A DNA stretch of 64,000 nucleotides, taken from Manis javanica. Its lineage: Eukaryota > Chordata > Mammalia > Pholidota > Manidae. Below are positions 45,725 to 60,700 of the stretch, piece after piece. Position 1 is the stretch's first letter, and the number at the start of each line of letters is the position of its first letter. Both the position numbers and the translations under genes were made by a program. Under the pieces are notes generated by a model that did not search any database, had not been told where the DNA came from, and was given only the letters and a program-made list of their open reading frames with translations. The stretch spans positions 118,000,991 through 118,064,990 of the forward strand of contig NC_133166.1 of the NCBI RefSeq assembly GCF_040802235.1, given 5' to 3'.

Positions 45725-48700
45725 ATGGAGAAGGAGGATGAGGCGACCCGGGAGCTGCTGCTGCCCAGCTGGCAGGGCAGCGGCTCCCACGGGCTGACCA
45801 TCACCCAGAGGGACGACGGCGTCTTTGTGCAGGAGGTGATGCAGAACTCCCCTGCGGCCCGCACTGGGGTGGTGAAGGAGGGTGAGTCCCCTTGGTGCCG
45901 ACCGGTACTGGGTTGGGGTGGAGGAGGGCAGGGCTGGGGTAGGGGGCAGGAAGAGGTGGGCACCTGGCTGTGGAGGGCCTGGTCCCAGTGACATCAGGCT
46001 GGTTAGCACCCAAGCCCTGCCCTCCCCTCCCTACTCTGTGGCCCTCACTCGCTCGTAGTCCTTGGGGCGGCAGCCATGTGGCGGGTAGAGATGTGGTCCT
46101 TAGTTCTGACTCCGCCACTCATGTGCTCTGCCACTTTGGGCAAATTAGTTGGCCTCTCTAAGCCTCAGTGTCCCCATCTACACAATGGGTATTATCACAC
46201 CCACCTATTGGGCTCACGACATGCACTAAGTGCAAGTCAGTTCGAGTATCCAGCATCTAGTGGGTTGTCTGTTGTTTTCTGGAGACCCCTGGGATCTTAC
46301 CTGCTTCTTGCTCCTTCCTGCTCAGGGGACCAGATTGTGGGTGCCACCATATACTTTGACAACCTTCAGTCGGGCGAGGTGACCCAGCTGCTGAACACCA
46401 TGGGCCACCACACCGTGGGTCTGAAGCTGCACCGCAAGGGGGACCGCTCCCCAGAGCCCGGCCAGACCTGGGCCCACGAAGTCTTCGGCTCCCGCATCTC
46501 CGAGGTGGTTCTGGTGAGTGCACACAGTGGGGCGTCTGCCTCTCACCTCCCCGTGCACCCCGGTCTCACCTCCTGAGCCTTCTCTGCACCTGCTGGGCCT
46601 CTCCTGCAATTCTTTCTTCCGCTCTCACCCATCTGCACTCTGCTGAGCAGCTTCTGTTTCTCTCATGTGTGGCATGTGGCTGATGCTGCCCTTAAAAGTT
46701 TCCCATCCATCTTCTCAGAGTGCCACAGCGTGGCAACCCACTCCTCCCTTCTGGACCTAGATGCTGGGAGGGAGGTCAGCTGCTTTGCAAGAATCTTTGA
46801 AATGATTCTACAGGGGCCCGGCTCTGCCTCCCAGACACCATTTTTCTACTTCCAGAGGTCTGGACTCATGCGGAGCAGCAAAGTGCCTGGGGGACATTTT
46901 GATGCTCCTTCTGATGGCTCATTGATTTAGGGATAATGGGTCCTCAGCGTGGAAGTGTCAACCCCAGCACAGCCAGGCGTGAGTGATGCTCTCTGAGGAT
47001 TCCCTCCCGAGTAAACAAACAGGACAGGGAGTTAAGGCAGTGAGCTGAGAGCTGAGAGACAAAAGATCAAGTCAGCACAGAGCTGGTCATCATGGTGGCA
47101 TCCTTGGGACTTGACAGGCTGATTTGAATCTAGAATTGATTGAAAATCCTTCCTCTAGATAACACGGCCCAGGAGTCTCTCTCCCAACCCCAATGGCTTT
47201 TGCTTCCCGGAGTTTCCCAGATAATTTGTTTTCCTCCTGTGGTGTGGCTCTCAGCCCCTTTTCTCAGCCCCTTGTGCTCTGCCCCAGGAGGCCCCAAGGA
47301 CCTCCCTTACGGTCCCGATTTCTCTGGGAGATGGGCAACTGTGCTGTCGGCTGGGCTGTGGCCGGGTGTCTGCAGTTCAGGCAGATTCCATTGCAACCTC
47401 TGCCGGCCGTGTCTTTCTGCAGAGCGGGGATGATGAGGAGTACCAGCGCATCTACACCACGAAGATCAAGCCCCGGCTGAAGTCGGAGGACGGAGTAGAA
47501 GGGGACCTTGGGGAGACCCAGAGCCGCACCATCACGGTGACCAGAAGGGTCACTGCCTACACTGTGGATGTGACGGGCCGGGAAGGAGCCAAGGACATCG
47601 ACATCAGCAGCCCTGAGTTCAAGATAAAGATTCCACGGCATGAACTGACTGAAATCTCCACTGTGGATGTGGAGACCCAGCCCGGGAAGACAGTGATCAG
47701 ACTGCCCTCGGGCTCAGGGGCAGCGCCTCCGACCACAGGCTCTGCTGTGGACACCCGAGCGGGGTCCGCTTCTGCTTCAGGACCAGACCTCCAAGGTGCT
47801 GGCCGCTTGAAGCCCCAGGTCACCGTGCCTGGGATAAAGGTGGGAAGCCCAGGTGTCAGTGTCAGTGCAAAGGGCTCGGACTGGGGTGGCAAAGGAGAGG
47901 CCCACGTTCCAGGAGTGGATGTTGGGAGTGGGGCAGTAGAGGTGCAGGGCCCACCGCTTGAGAGGGGCAACAATGGGAAAATTAAAATCCCCACCATGAA
48001 AATGCCAAAATTTGGTTTCTCGACAGGGCCTGAGGCACCAGAGGCAGGGTTGAGTGTTTCTGCACCTGAATTCTCTGGGGAGCACAAGGGCAGCAAGCCA
48101 GGCTTGACCACTGGTGGAAGCATCCAGACCCCTCAGCTGGAAGTCAGTGCTCCCTCTGTCAATGTTGAGGGACTTGAGGGGAAGCTGAAGGGCCCCCAAA
48201 TCACTGGGCCATCCCTTGAGGGTGACCTAGGCCTGAGAGGTGCCAAGCCACAGGGGAGCACAGGGGTGGACATCTCTGTGCCCAAAATCAAGGGCAGCAC
48301 CAGTGGCTCCTGTGTGGAAGTTCGAGCCCCTGACATTGATATTCAGGGGCCTGGGGGCAAACTGGACATGGACAAGATGAAAGTCCCCCGATTCCCCTTG
48401 TCAGGTTCTAAGGGAGAGGGAGCTGGCATTGATGTGACACTGCCCACGGGTGAAGTGACTCTTCCTGGGGCCTCTGGGGGCGTCAGCCTGCCTGGGATTT
48501 CTGCTGGTGGGGTGGAAGGGAAGGTGAAGGGTCCTAAAGTCAAGACTCCTGAAATGATTATTCAGAAACCTAAAATCTCTATGCAAGATGTGGATTTGAG
48601 CCTTGGGTCCCCTAAACTGAAAGGAGATATTAAGGTTTCTTCTCCTGGGGTTCACAGTGACATTAAAGGCCCTCAAGTGGCAGTGAAAGGCTCTAAAGTG

Positions 48701-51700
48701 GACATAGAGACACCCAGTCTAGAGGGGACCCTGACAGGCCCCAACCTTAGTAGTCCTTCTGGGAAAACAGGAACCTGCAGGATCTCTATGGCAGATGTAG
48801 ACTTAAATGTGGCTCCACCTAAAGTGAAAGGGGATGTGGATGTCATACTCCCAAAAGTAGAAGGAAAAGTCAGAGTCCCTGAAGTTGACATCACAGGCCC
48901 CAAGGTGGACATCAGTGCCCCTGATGTGAACATTCATGGCCCAGAGTGGTACCTGAAGATGCCCAAGATGAAAATGCCCAAGTTCAGCACACCAGGAATC
49001 AAAGGGGAAGGCCTAGATCTAGACGTGAATCTACCCCAAGGAGATGTCAGTGTTTCAGGGCCCACGGTCAACGTGGAAGCCCCAGATGTCAACATGGGAG
49101 GCCTGGGAGGCAAACTTGAAGGCCCTGATATTAAGCTGCCTGAAATGAGTGTCAAGACCCCACAGATCTCCACACCTGGTGTCGGTCTGCATGTCAGAGG
49201 CACAACGGTAAAAGGAGAGTGCGGCGTGACAGCACCAGAACTTCAGGGAGAGCTGAAAGGCCCCAAAGTGGACATCGATGCCCCAGAGGTGGACATTCAT
49301 GGCCCAGACTGGCATGTGAAGATGCCCAAGATGAAAATGCCCAAATTCAGCGTGCCAGGCTTCAAAGCAGAGGGCCCAGACCTGGGTGTGAGCTTGCCCA
49401 AGCCTGATGTGGACATTTCTGGACCCAAGGTAGAGGTTAGTGCTCCAGATGTGAGCATTGAGGGACCAGAAGGGAAATTGAAAGGACCTAAGTTTAAGAT
49501 GCCTGAGATGAATATCAAAGCCCCAAAGATCTCCGTGCCAGATGTGGACTTACATTTGAAAGGCCCTAACGTAAAAGGAGAATATGATGTCACAGTGCCA
49601 AAGGTTGAAGGTGAGATTAAAGTTCCTGATGTTGAACTTAAAAGTGCCAAAGTGGACATCGATGCCCCAGAGGTGGACGTTCACAACCCAGACTGGCACC
49701 TGAAGATGCCCAAGGTGAAAATGCCCAAGTTCGGCATGCCTGGCTTCAAAGCAGAGGGCCCAGACGTGGATGTGAGTCTGCCCAAGGCCGACATTGATAT
49801 CTCAGCACCTAAGGTGGATGTTGATGTTCCAGATGTGAATATTGAAGGACCTGAGGGAAAGATGAAGGGTCCCAAGTTTAAGATGCCAGAGATGAATATC
49901 AAGGCTCCAAAGATCTCCATGCCTGATGTAGATTTGCATATGAAAGTTCCCAAGGTCAAGGGGGAATATGATGTGACACCACCAAAGCTGGAAGGGGAAC
50001 TGAAAGGGCCAAAAGTGGACATCAGTGCCCCAGATGTTGAAGTTCATGGTCCTGACTGGAACCTAAAAATGCCCAAGATGAAAATGCCCAAATTTACAAT
50101 GCCTAGCCTCAAAGGGGAGGGCCCAGAACTGGATGTGAAACTGCCCAAGGCTGATCTGGACATTTCGGCACCCACAGTAGATATTACTGCTCCAGATCTG
50201 AGCCTTGAAGGACTGGAAGGAAAGTTGAAAGGTCCCAAATTTAAGATGCCTGAGATGCACTTCAAAGCTCCTAAGATGACTATGCCAGATGTTGACCTGG
50301 ATCTTAAAGGACCCAAAATGAAAGGAAATCTAGATATGTCAGCACCCAAAATAGAAGGTGAGATGAAAGTACCAGATGTGGACATCAAAGGCCCCAATGT
50401 AGACATTAAAGCACCAGATGCAGAAATTCAGGGTGCAGAATGGAGCCTGAAGATGCCCAAGATGAAAATGCCCAAGTTCAGCGTGCCCGGCTTCAAAGCT
50501 GAGGGCCCAGACTTGGATGTGAGCCTGCCCAAGGCCGACATTGAAATCGCTGCACCCAAGGTTGACATCGAAGCCCCAGATGTGAACCTTGAGGGACCAG
50601 AAGGGAAGCTGAAGGGGCCCAAGTTCAAGATGCCCGAGATGCACTTCAAGGCCCCCAAGATCTCCATGCCTGATGTGGATATAGACTTGAAAGGCCCCAG
50701 AGTCAAAGGGGATGTGGATGTGTCTGTGCCCAAGATGGAAGGTGAAATGAAACTGCCAGATGTGGACATCAAAGGACCCAGAATGGACATTGATGTCCCA
50801 GATGTGGATGTTCATGGCCCAGACTGGCACCTGAAGATGCCCAAGGTGAAAATGCCCAAGTTCAGCATGCCCGGCTTCAAAGCTGAGGGCCCAGACTTGG
50901 ATGTGAGCCTGCCCAAGGCCGACATTGAAATCGCTGCACCCAACGTTGACATCGAAGCCCCAGATTTGAGCCTTGAGGGACCAGAAGGGAAGCTGAAGGG
51001 CCCCAAGTTCAAGATGCCCGAGATGCACTTCAAAGCCCCCAAGATCTCCATGCCTGATGTGGACCTGAATCTTACAGGCCCAAAACTAAAGGGGGGTGTG
51101 GATGTGTCTCTGCCTGATGTAGAAGGTGAAGTGAAAGTGTCAGATGTGGACATTAAAGGACCCAAAGTTGACATCAGTGCCCCAGATGTGGATGTTCATG
51201 GCCCAGACTGGCACCTGAAGATGCCCAAGGTGAAAATGCCCAAGTTCAGCATGCCGGGCTTCAAAGGAGAGGGCCCAGACGTGGATGTGAGCCTGCCCAA
51301 GGCCGACATTGATGTCTCTGGGCCTAAGGTGGATGTTGAAGTTCCAGATGTGAATATTGAAGGTCCTGAAGCAAAACTAAAGGGTCCTAAATTTAAGATG
51401 CCAGAAATGAATATAAAGCCTCAGAAGATATCCATGCCAGATGTTGGTTTGCATTTGAAAGGTCCTAAAATGAAGGGAGATTATGATGTTACAGTCCCAA
51501 AAGTAGAAGGAGAGTTAAAAGCTCCTGATGTCAACATCAGAGGTCCCAAAGTGGACGTTAATGCACCAGATGTGGGAGTTCATGGCCCAGATTGGCACCT
51601 GAAGATGCCCAAGGTGAAAATGCCCAAGTTCAGCATGCCTGGCTTCAAAGGAGAGGGCCCGGATGTGGATGTGAGCCTGCCCAAGGCTGACATTGATGTT

Positions 51701-54700
51701 TCAGGACCCAAGGTGGACATTGATGCTCCAGATGTGAATATTGAAAGTCCAGAGGGGAAACTAAAGGGTCCCAAGTTCAAGATGCCAAGCATGAATATAC
51801 AGACGCACAAAATCTCAATGCCTGATGTTGGACTTAACCTGAAAGCCCCTAAACTGAAAGCGGATGTAGATTTTTCCCTTCCCAAAGTGGAAGGAGACTT
51901 GAAAGGTCCTGAAGTTGATGTAAAATCCCCTAAGATGGATGTGGATGTTGGTGATATTGATCTGGAATGTCCTGATGCAAAGTTGAAAGGCCCCAAGTTT
52001 AAGATGCCCGAGATGCACTTTAAGGCCCCCAAGATCTCCATGCCTGATGTGGACTTACACCTGAAAGGCCCCAGAGTCAAAGGGGATGTGGATGTGTCTG
52101 TGCCCAAGGTGGAAGGTGAAATGAAAGTGCCAGATGTGGACGTCAGAGGCCCCAAAGTGGATGTTGATGCCCCAGATGTGGGAGTTCATGGCCCAGACTG
52201 GCACCTGAAGATGCCCAAGGTAAAAATGCCCAAGTTCAGCATGCCAGGCTTCAAAGGAGAGGGCCCAGAAGTGGATGTGAGCCTGCCCAAGGCTGACATT
52301 AATGTGTCTGGACCCAAAGTGGACATTGATGCTCCCGATCTGGATATTGAGGGACCAGAAGGAAAATTAAAAGGCTCTAAATTTAAGATGCCTAAGCTGA
52401 ATATCAAAGCTCCCAAGATATCCATGCCAGATGTAGACTTGAATTTGAAGGGACCCAAACTGAAAGGAGAGATAGATGCTTCTGTGCCAGAAATAGAAGG
52501 TGATCTCAGAGGTCCCCAGGTTGATATCAAAGGTCCCAATGTGGATGTGGAGATGCCTGATGTTGATCTGGAATGTCCTGATGCAAAGTTGAAAGGCCCC
52601 AAGTTCAAGATGCCTGAGATGCACTTCAAGGCCCCCAAGATCTCCATGCCTGATGTGGACTTACACCTGAAAGGCCCCAAAGTCAAAGGGGATGTGGATG
52701 TGTCTGTGCCCAAGGTGGAAGGTGAAATGAAAGTGCCAGATGTGGACATCAAAGGACCCAGAATGGACATTGATGTCCCAGATGTGGATGTTCATGGCCC
52801 AGACTGGAACTTGAAGATGCCCAAGATGAAGATGCCCAAGTTCAGCATGCCCGGCTTCAAAGCTGAGGGCCCAGACTTGGATGTGAGCCTGCCCAAGGCC
52901 GACATTGAAATCGCTGCACCCAAGGTTGACATCGAAGCCCCAGATATGAGCCTTGAGGGACCAGAAGGGAAGCTGAAGGGCCCCAAGTTCAAGATGCCCG
53001 AGATGCACTTTAAGGCCCCCAAGATCTCCATGCCTGATGTGGACTTACACTTGAAAGGCCCCAGAGTCAAAGGGGATGTGGATGTGTCTGTCCCAAAATT
53101 GGAAGGAGATTTGAAAGGTCCCAGTGTGGGTGTGGAGGTGCCTGATGTTGATCTGGAATGTCCTGATGCAAAGTTGAAAGGCCCCAAGTTCAAGATGCCT
53201 GAGATGCACTTCAAGGCCCCCAAGATCTCCATGCCTGATGTGGACTTACACCTGAAAGGCCCCAGAGTCAAAGGGGATGTGGATGTGTCTGTGCCCAACG
53301 TGGAAGGTGAAATGAAAGTGCCAGATGTGGACATCAAAGGACCTAAAGTTGATATCAGTGCCCCAGATGTGGGAGTCCATGGCCCAGACTGGCACCTGAA
53401 GATGCCCAAGATGAAAATGCCCAAGTTCAGCATGCCGGGCTTCAAAGGAGAGGGCCCGGATGTGGATGTGAACCTGCCCAAGGCTGACATTGACATTTCT
53501 GTACCAAAGGTTGACATTGAAGTCCCAGATGTGAGCCTTGAGGGACCAGAAGGAAAACTGAAAGGTAGTAAGTTCAAGATGCCTGAAATGCACTTTCATG
53601 CCCCCAAGATCTCCATGCCTGATGTTGATTTCAACTTAAAGGGATCTAAAATCAAAGGAGACTTTGATGTTTCTGCCCCAAAGCTAGAGGGAGAATTCAA
53701 GGGTCCAGAATTGGATGTCAAAGGCCCCAAATTAGATGCTGACATGCCAGATGTATCTGTGGAAGGTCCAGATGGCAAATGGAAAGGTCCTAAATTTAAG
53801 ATGCCAGACATGCACTTTAAATCTCCCAAAATCTCCATGCCAGATATTGATCTACACTTAAAAAGCCCCAAGATAAAGGGAGAGGTGGATGTAAATATTC
53901 CCAAATTGGAAGGTGACCTCAAAGGGCCAGATATCAAAGGTGACATCAGTGGGCCAGATATTGACATTGAAGGGCCAGAGGGCAAATTGAAAGGCCCCAA
54001 GTTCAAGATTCCTGACATGCATTTCAAAGCTCCAAATATTTCTATGCCTGATGTGGATCTAAATATGAAAGGACCAAAACTTAAGGGAGATGTAGATGTG
54101 TCTGTGCCTGAGGTAGAAGGTAAAATTAAAGCACCAGATGTGAATATCAAAGGCCCCAAAGTGGATATAAATGCTCCTGATGTTCACGGCCCAGACTGGC
54201 ACCTGAAGATGCCCAAGATGAAAATGCCCAAGTTCAGCGTGCCCGGCTTCAAAGGAGAGGGCCCGGACGTGGATGTGAGCCTGCCCAAGGCCGACATTGA
54301 TGTCTCAGCACCCAAAGTGGACATTGAAGGTCCTGATGTTAATATAGAAGGACCTGAGGGAAAATTGAAAGGTCCCAAGTTCAAGATGCCCGAGATGAAC
54401 ATCAAAGCCCCCAAGATCTCCATGCCTGACTTTGACTTGCACCTGAAAGGTCCGAAGGTCAAAGGAGATGTGGATGTTTCCCTGCCTAAGATGGAGGGTG
54501 ACCTAAAAGGCCCTGAAGTTGACCTCAAAGGCCCCAAAATGGACATCGATGTCCCAGATGTGGATGTTCATGGCCCAGACTGGCATCTGAAGATGCCCAA
54601 GGTGAAAATGCCCAAGTTCAGCATGCCGGGCTTCAAAGGAGAAGGCCCAGAAGTGGATGTGAGCCTGCCCAAGGCCGACATTGACATCTCAGCACCCAAG

Positions 54701-57700
54701 GTGGATGTTGAATGTCCTGTTGTGAATGTTGAAGGACCTGAAGGAAAGTGGAAAAGTCCGAAGTTTAAGATGCCTGAAATGCATTTTAAGACTCCAAAGA
54801 TATCCATGCCAGATATTGATCTTAATTTAACAGGTCCAAAAATGAAAGGAGATGTGGATGTCACAGGTCCCAAGATAGAAGGAGATCTAAAAGGCCCTGA
54901 AGTTGACATCAAAGGCCCTAAAGTGGACATTGATGCCCCAGATGTGGATGTTCATGGCCCGGACTGGCACCTGAAGATGCCCAAGGTGAAAATGCCCAAG
55001 TTCAGCATGCCTGGCTTCAAAGGAGAGGGCCCGGACGTGGATGTGAGCCTGCCCAAGGCCGACATTAATGTCTCAGCACCCAAAGTGGACATTGAAGGTC
55101 CTGATGTTAATATCGAAGGACCTGAGGGAAAGTTGAAAGGTTCCAAGTTCAAGATGCCCGAGATGAACATCAAAGCCCCCAAGGTCTCCATGCCTGACTT
55201 TGACTTGCACCTGAAAGGTCCGAAGGTCAAAGGAGATGTGGATGTTTCCCTGCCTAAGGTGGAGGGTGACCTAAAAGGCCCTGAAGTTGACATCAAAGGC
55301 CCTAAAGTGGACATCGATGTCCCAGATGTGGATGTTCAGGGCCCAGACTGGCACCTGAAGATGCCCAGGATGAAAATGCCCAAGTTCAGCATGCCGGGTT
55401 TCAAAGGAGAGGGCCCAGAAGTGGATGTGAGCCTGCCCAAGGGTGACATTGATCTCTCAGCACCTAAGGTGGATGTTGAAGTTCCTGATGTCAATATTGA
55501 AGGTCCTGACGCAAAATTAAAGGGCCCCAAGTTCAAGATGCCTGAAATGAACATCAAAGCCCCCAAGATCTCCATGCCTGACTTTGACTTGCACCTGAAA
55601 GGTCCTAAGGTCAAAGGAGATGTGGATGTTTCCCTGCCTAAAGTGGACGGTAACCTAAAAGGCCCTGAAGTTGACATCAAAGGCCCCAAAATGGACATTG
55701 ATGTCCCGGATGTGGACGTTCATGGCCCAGACTGGCACCTGAAGATGCCCAAGGTGAAAATGCCTAAATTCAGCATGCCAGGCTTCAAAGGAGAGGGCCC
55801 AGAAGTGGATGTGAACCTGCCCAAGGCTGACATTGACATCTCAGCACCCAAGGTGGAGATTGAAAGCCCTGATGTTAATATTGAAGGACCAGATGCGCAA
55901 CTGAAGGGTCCCAAGTTCAAGATGCCCGAGATGAACATTAAAGCCCCCAAGATCTCCATGCCTGACATTGATCTTAATTTGAAGAGCCCCAAAATGAAGG
56001 GTGATGTGGATGTGTCTTTACCAAAAGTAGAAGGTGTGATTAAGGTTCCTGATGTGGATATTAAAGGCCCCAAAGTGGACATTGATGCCCCAGATGTGGA
56101 TGTTCATGGCCCAGACTGGCACCTGAAGATGCCCAAGGTGAAAATGCCCAAGTTCAGCATGCCGGGCTTCAAAGCAGAGGGCCCAGAAGTGGATGTGAGC
56201 CTGCCCAAGGCTGACATTGATGTTTCAGGACCCAAGGTGGACACTGATGTTCCAGATGTGAATATTGAGGGTCCCGATGCAAAGCTGAAGGGCCCCAAGT
56301 TCAAAATGCCTGAGATGAACATCAAAGCTCCTAAGATATCAATGCCGGATTTGGACCTTAATCTTAAAGGCCCTAAAATGAAAGGAGAGGTGGATGTTTC
56401 ACTTCCAAACATAGAGGGTGATTTGAAAGGGCCTACTCTTGACATTAAGGGCACGAAAGTAGATTTAGATGCTCCTGGTATTGACATTCATGGCCCAGAA
56501 GGTAAATTAAAAGGTCCAAACCTGAAGATGCCTGACATGCAAGTAAACATTCCCAAGATCTCCATGCCAGAAATTGACCTGAATTTGAAAGGCTCAAAGC
56601 TTAAGGGAGATGTTGATATTTCTGGGCCCAAATTGGAAGGTGACATTAAGGCTCCCAAGTTGGATGTAAAGGGCCCAGAAGTGGATATTTCTGGCCCTAA
56701 GCTGAATATTGAAGGCAAGTCAAAGAAATCTCGTTTTAAGCTTCCCAAATTTAATTTTTCGGGCTCTAAAGTTCAGACACCTGAGGTGGATGTCAAAGTT
56801 AAAAAGCCAGATATTGATGTGACAGGTCCAAAAGTTGACATTAATGCTCCTGATGTTGAGGTTCAAGGAAAAGTTAAAGGCTCCAAGTTCAAAATGCCTT
56901 TCCTGAGTATTTCATCTCCTAAAGTTTCTATGCCTGATGTGGAGTTAAACCTGAAAGGTCCTAAAGTCAAAGGAGACTTAGATGTTGCAGCTCCCAGTTT
57001 AGAAGGTGACTTTAAAGGACCCAAAATGGATATAAAAGCACCAGAAGTAAATCTTGATGCACCTGATGTGGATGTTCATAGTCCAGACTGGAATTTGAAA
57101 ATGCCCAAGATGAAAATGCCTAAGTTTGGTGTGCCTGGCTTAAAAGCAGAAGGGGCAGATATGACTGTGGATCTGCCAAAAGGAGATATCAACATAGAGG
57201 GGCCCAGAATGAACATTGAAGGCCCAGAAATCAATGTGGAAGGACTAGAAGGAGGCTTGAAAGGTCCCAAACTCAAGATGCCTGACATGAATATCAAAGC
57301 TCCCAAGATCTCCATGCCTGACCTTGATTTAAACCTGAGGGGTCCCAAGTTGAAAGGTGATGTGGATGTTTCTCTGCCCAAAGTTGAAGGAGATCTGAAA
57401 GGGCCAGAGGTTGATATCAAGGGCCCCAAAGTGGACATTGATATCCCAGATGTGGGAGTTCATGGCCCAGACTGGCACCTGAAGATGCCCAAGGTGAAAA
57501 TGCCCAAGTTCGGCATGCCGGGCTTCAAAGCAGAGGGCCCAGACGTGGATGTGAGCCTGCCCAAGGCCGACATTGATCTCTCAGCACCCAAAGTGGATGT
57601 TGAAGTTCCAGAGGTCAGTATTGAAGGTCCAGATGCAAAACTGAAAGCCTCCAAGTTCAAGATGCCTGAGATGAACATCAAAGTCCCCAAAGTCTCCATG

Positions 57701-60700
57701 CCTGACCTTGATCTGAACTTGAAGGGTCCTAAAATTAAGGGTGATATGGATGTGTCTTTGCCAAAAGTGGAAGGTGACCTAAAGGGCCCTGAGGTGGACA
57801 TCAAGGGCCCCAAAGTGGATATTGACACTCCTGATATTAACATCGAAGGGCCAGAGGGGAAATTGAAGGGGCCCAAATTCAAGATGCCAGAGATGCACCT
57901 GAAAGCTCCCAAGATCTCCATGCCTGACATTGATTTAAACCTGAAGGGCCCCAAAATGAAGGGTGACATGGATGTATCTGTACCTAAAGTTGAAGGGGAT
58001 TTGAAAGGCCCTGAGATTGATATCAGAAGTCCCAAAGTGGACATTGATGCCCCTGATGTGGATGTTCACGGCCCAGACTGGCACTTGAAGATGCCCAAGA
58101 TGAAAATGCCCAAGTTCAGCATGCCCGGCTTCAAAGGAGAGGGCCCGGACGTGGATGTGAGCCTGCCCAAGGCCGACATTAATGTCTCAGCACCCAAAGT
58201 GGACATTGAAGGTCCTGATGTTAATATTGAAGGACCTGAGGGAAAGTTGAAAGGTCCCAAGTTCAAGATGCCTGAGATGAACATCAAAGCCCCCAAGATC
58301 TCCATGCCTGACTTTGACTTGCACCTGAAAGGTCCGAAGGTCAAAGGAGATGTGGATGTTTCCCTGCCTAAGGTGGAGGGTGACCTAAAAGGCCCTGAAG
58401 TTGACATCAAAGGCCCTAAAATGGACATTGATGTCCCAGATGTGGGAGTTCATGGCCCAGACTGGCATCTGAAGATGCCCAAGGTGAAAATGCCCAAGTT
58501 CAGCATGCCTGGCTTCAAAGGAGAGGGCCCAGAAGTGGATGTGAGCCTGCCCAAGGCTGACATTGACATCTCAGCACCCAAGGTGGATGTTGAAGTTCCC
58601 GATGTCAATATCGAAGGTCCAGATGCGAAACTGAAGGGCCCCAAGTTCAAGATGCCTGAAATGAACATCAAAGCCCCCAAGGTCTCCATGCCTGACTTTG
58701 ACTTGCACCTGAAAGGTCCTAAGGTCAAAGGAGATGTGGATGTTTCCCTGCCTAAGGTGGAAGGTGACCTAAAAGGCCCTGATGTTGACCTCAAAGGCCC
58801 CAAGATGGACATTGATGTCCCAGATGTGGACGTTCATGGCCCAGACTGGCACCTGAAGATGCCCAAGGTGAAAATGCCCAAGTTCAGCATGCCGGGCTTC
58901 AAAGGAGAGGGCCCAGAAGTGGATGTGAGCCTGCCCAAGGCCGACATTGACATCTCAGGACCTAAGGTGGACATAGACACTCCTGACATGGACATTCATG
59001 GTCCAGAAGGGAAACTGAAGGGCCCCAAGTTTAAAATGCCTGACCTGCACCTCAAGGCACCAAAGATATCCATGCCTGAGGTCGACCTGAATCTGAAGGG
59101 TCCCAAGGTAAAAGGCGATGTGGACATTTCTCTGCCCAGAGTGGAAGGAGACCTCAAGGGCCCTGAAGTTGACATCAAGGGCCCCAAAATGGATGTCGAT
59201 GTCCCGGATGTGGACATTCATGGCCCAGACTGGCACCTGAAGATGCCCAAGGTGAAAATGCCCAAGTTCGGCATGCCGGGCTTCAAAGCAGAGGGCCCAG
59301 ACATGGATGTGAGCTTGCCCAAGGGTGACATTGATCTCTCAGCACCTAAGGTGGATGTTGAAGTTCCTGATGTCAATATTGAAGGTCCTGACGCAAAACT
59401 AAAGGGCCCCAAGTTCAAGATGCCTGAAATGAACATCAAAGCCCCCAAGATCTCCATGCCTGACTTTGACTTACACCTGAAGGGTCCCAAGATAAAGGGC
59501 GATGTGGACGTTTCCCTGCCTAAGGTGGAAGGTGACTTCAAGGGCCCGGAAATTGACATCAAGGGGCCCAAAGTGGACATCGATGCTCCTGATGTGGACG
59601 TTCATGGCCCAGATTGGCACCTGAAGATGCCCAAGGTGAAAATGCCCAAGTTCGGCATGCCAGGCTTCAAAGCTGAGGGCCCGGATGTGGATGTGAGCCT
59701 GCCCAAGGGTGACATTGATGTTTCAGGACCCAAGGTGGACATTGATGTTCCAGATGTGAATATTGAAGGTCCTGATGCAAAACTAAAGGGCTCCAAGTTC
59801 AAGATGCCTGAGATGAATATCAAAGCCCCCAAAATATCAATGCCTGACCTTGACTTTAACCTGAGGGCCCCCAAAATGAAGGGTGATGTGGATGTCTCTC
59901 TGCCTAAGGTGGAAGGTGACCTCAAGGGCCCTGAAATTGACATAAAGGGCCCTAAGTTGGAAGTTGACACTCCAGACATCAATATTGAAGGTCCAGAAGG
60001 AAAATTGAAGGGGCCCAAATTTAAGATGCCAGAGATGCACATTAAAACTCCTAAGATTTCTATGCCAGACTTTGACTTAAATCTGAAAGGGCCTAAGGCA
60101 AAGGGGAATGTGGACCTTTCACTTTCTAAAGTGGAAGGTGATCTGAAAGGGCCAGAGGTGGACATCGAAGGCCCTGAAGGGAAACTCAAAGGTCCCAAAT
60201 TTAAGATGTCTGATGTCCATTTCAAAACCCCACAAATCTCCATGAGTGACATTGACTTGAACTTGAAGGGACCTAAGATAAAAGGAGATTTGGACATTTC
60301 CAGTCCTAAATTGGAAGGAGATCTGAAAGGTCCCAAAGTGGATTTTAAAGGCCCTAAGCTGGACATAGACACTCCTGACATGGACATTCATGGTCCAGAA
60401 GGGAAACTGAAGGGCCCCAAGTTTAAAATGCCTGACCTGCACCTCAAGGCACCAAAGATATCCATGCCTGAAGTCGACCTGAATCTGAAGGGTCCCAAGG
60501 TAAAAGGCGATGTGGACATTTCTCTGCCCAGAGTGGAAGGAGACCTCAAGGGCCCTGAAGTTGACATCAAGGGCCCCAAAATGGATGTCGATGTCCCGGA
60601 TGTGGACATTCATGGCCCAGACTGGCACCTGAAGATGCCCAAGGTGAAAATGCCCAAGTTCGGCATGCCGGGCTTCAAAGCAGAGGGCCCAGACGTGGAT

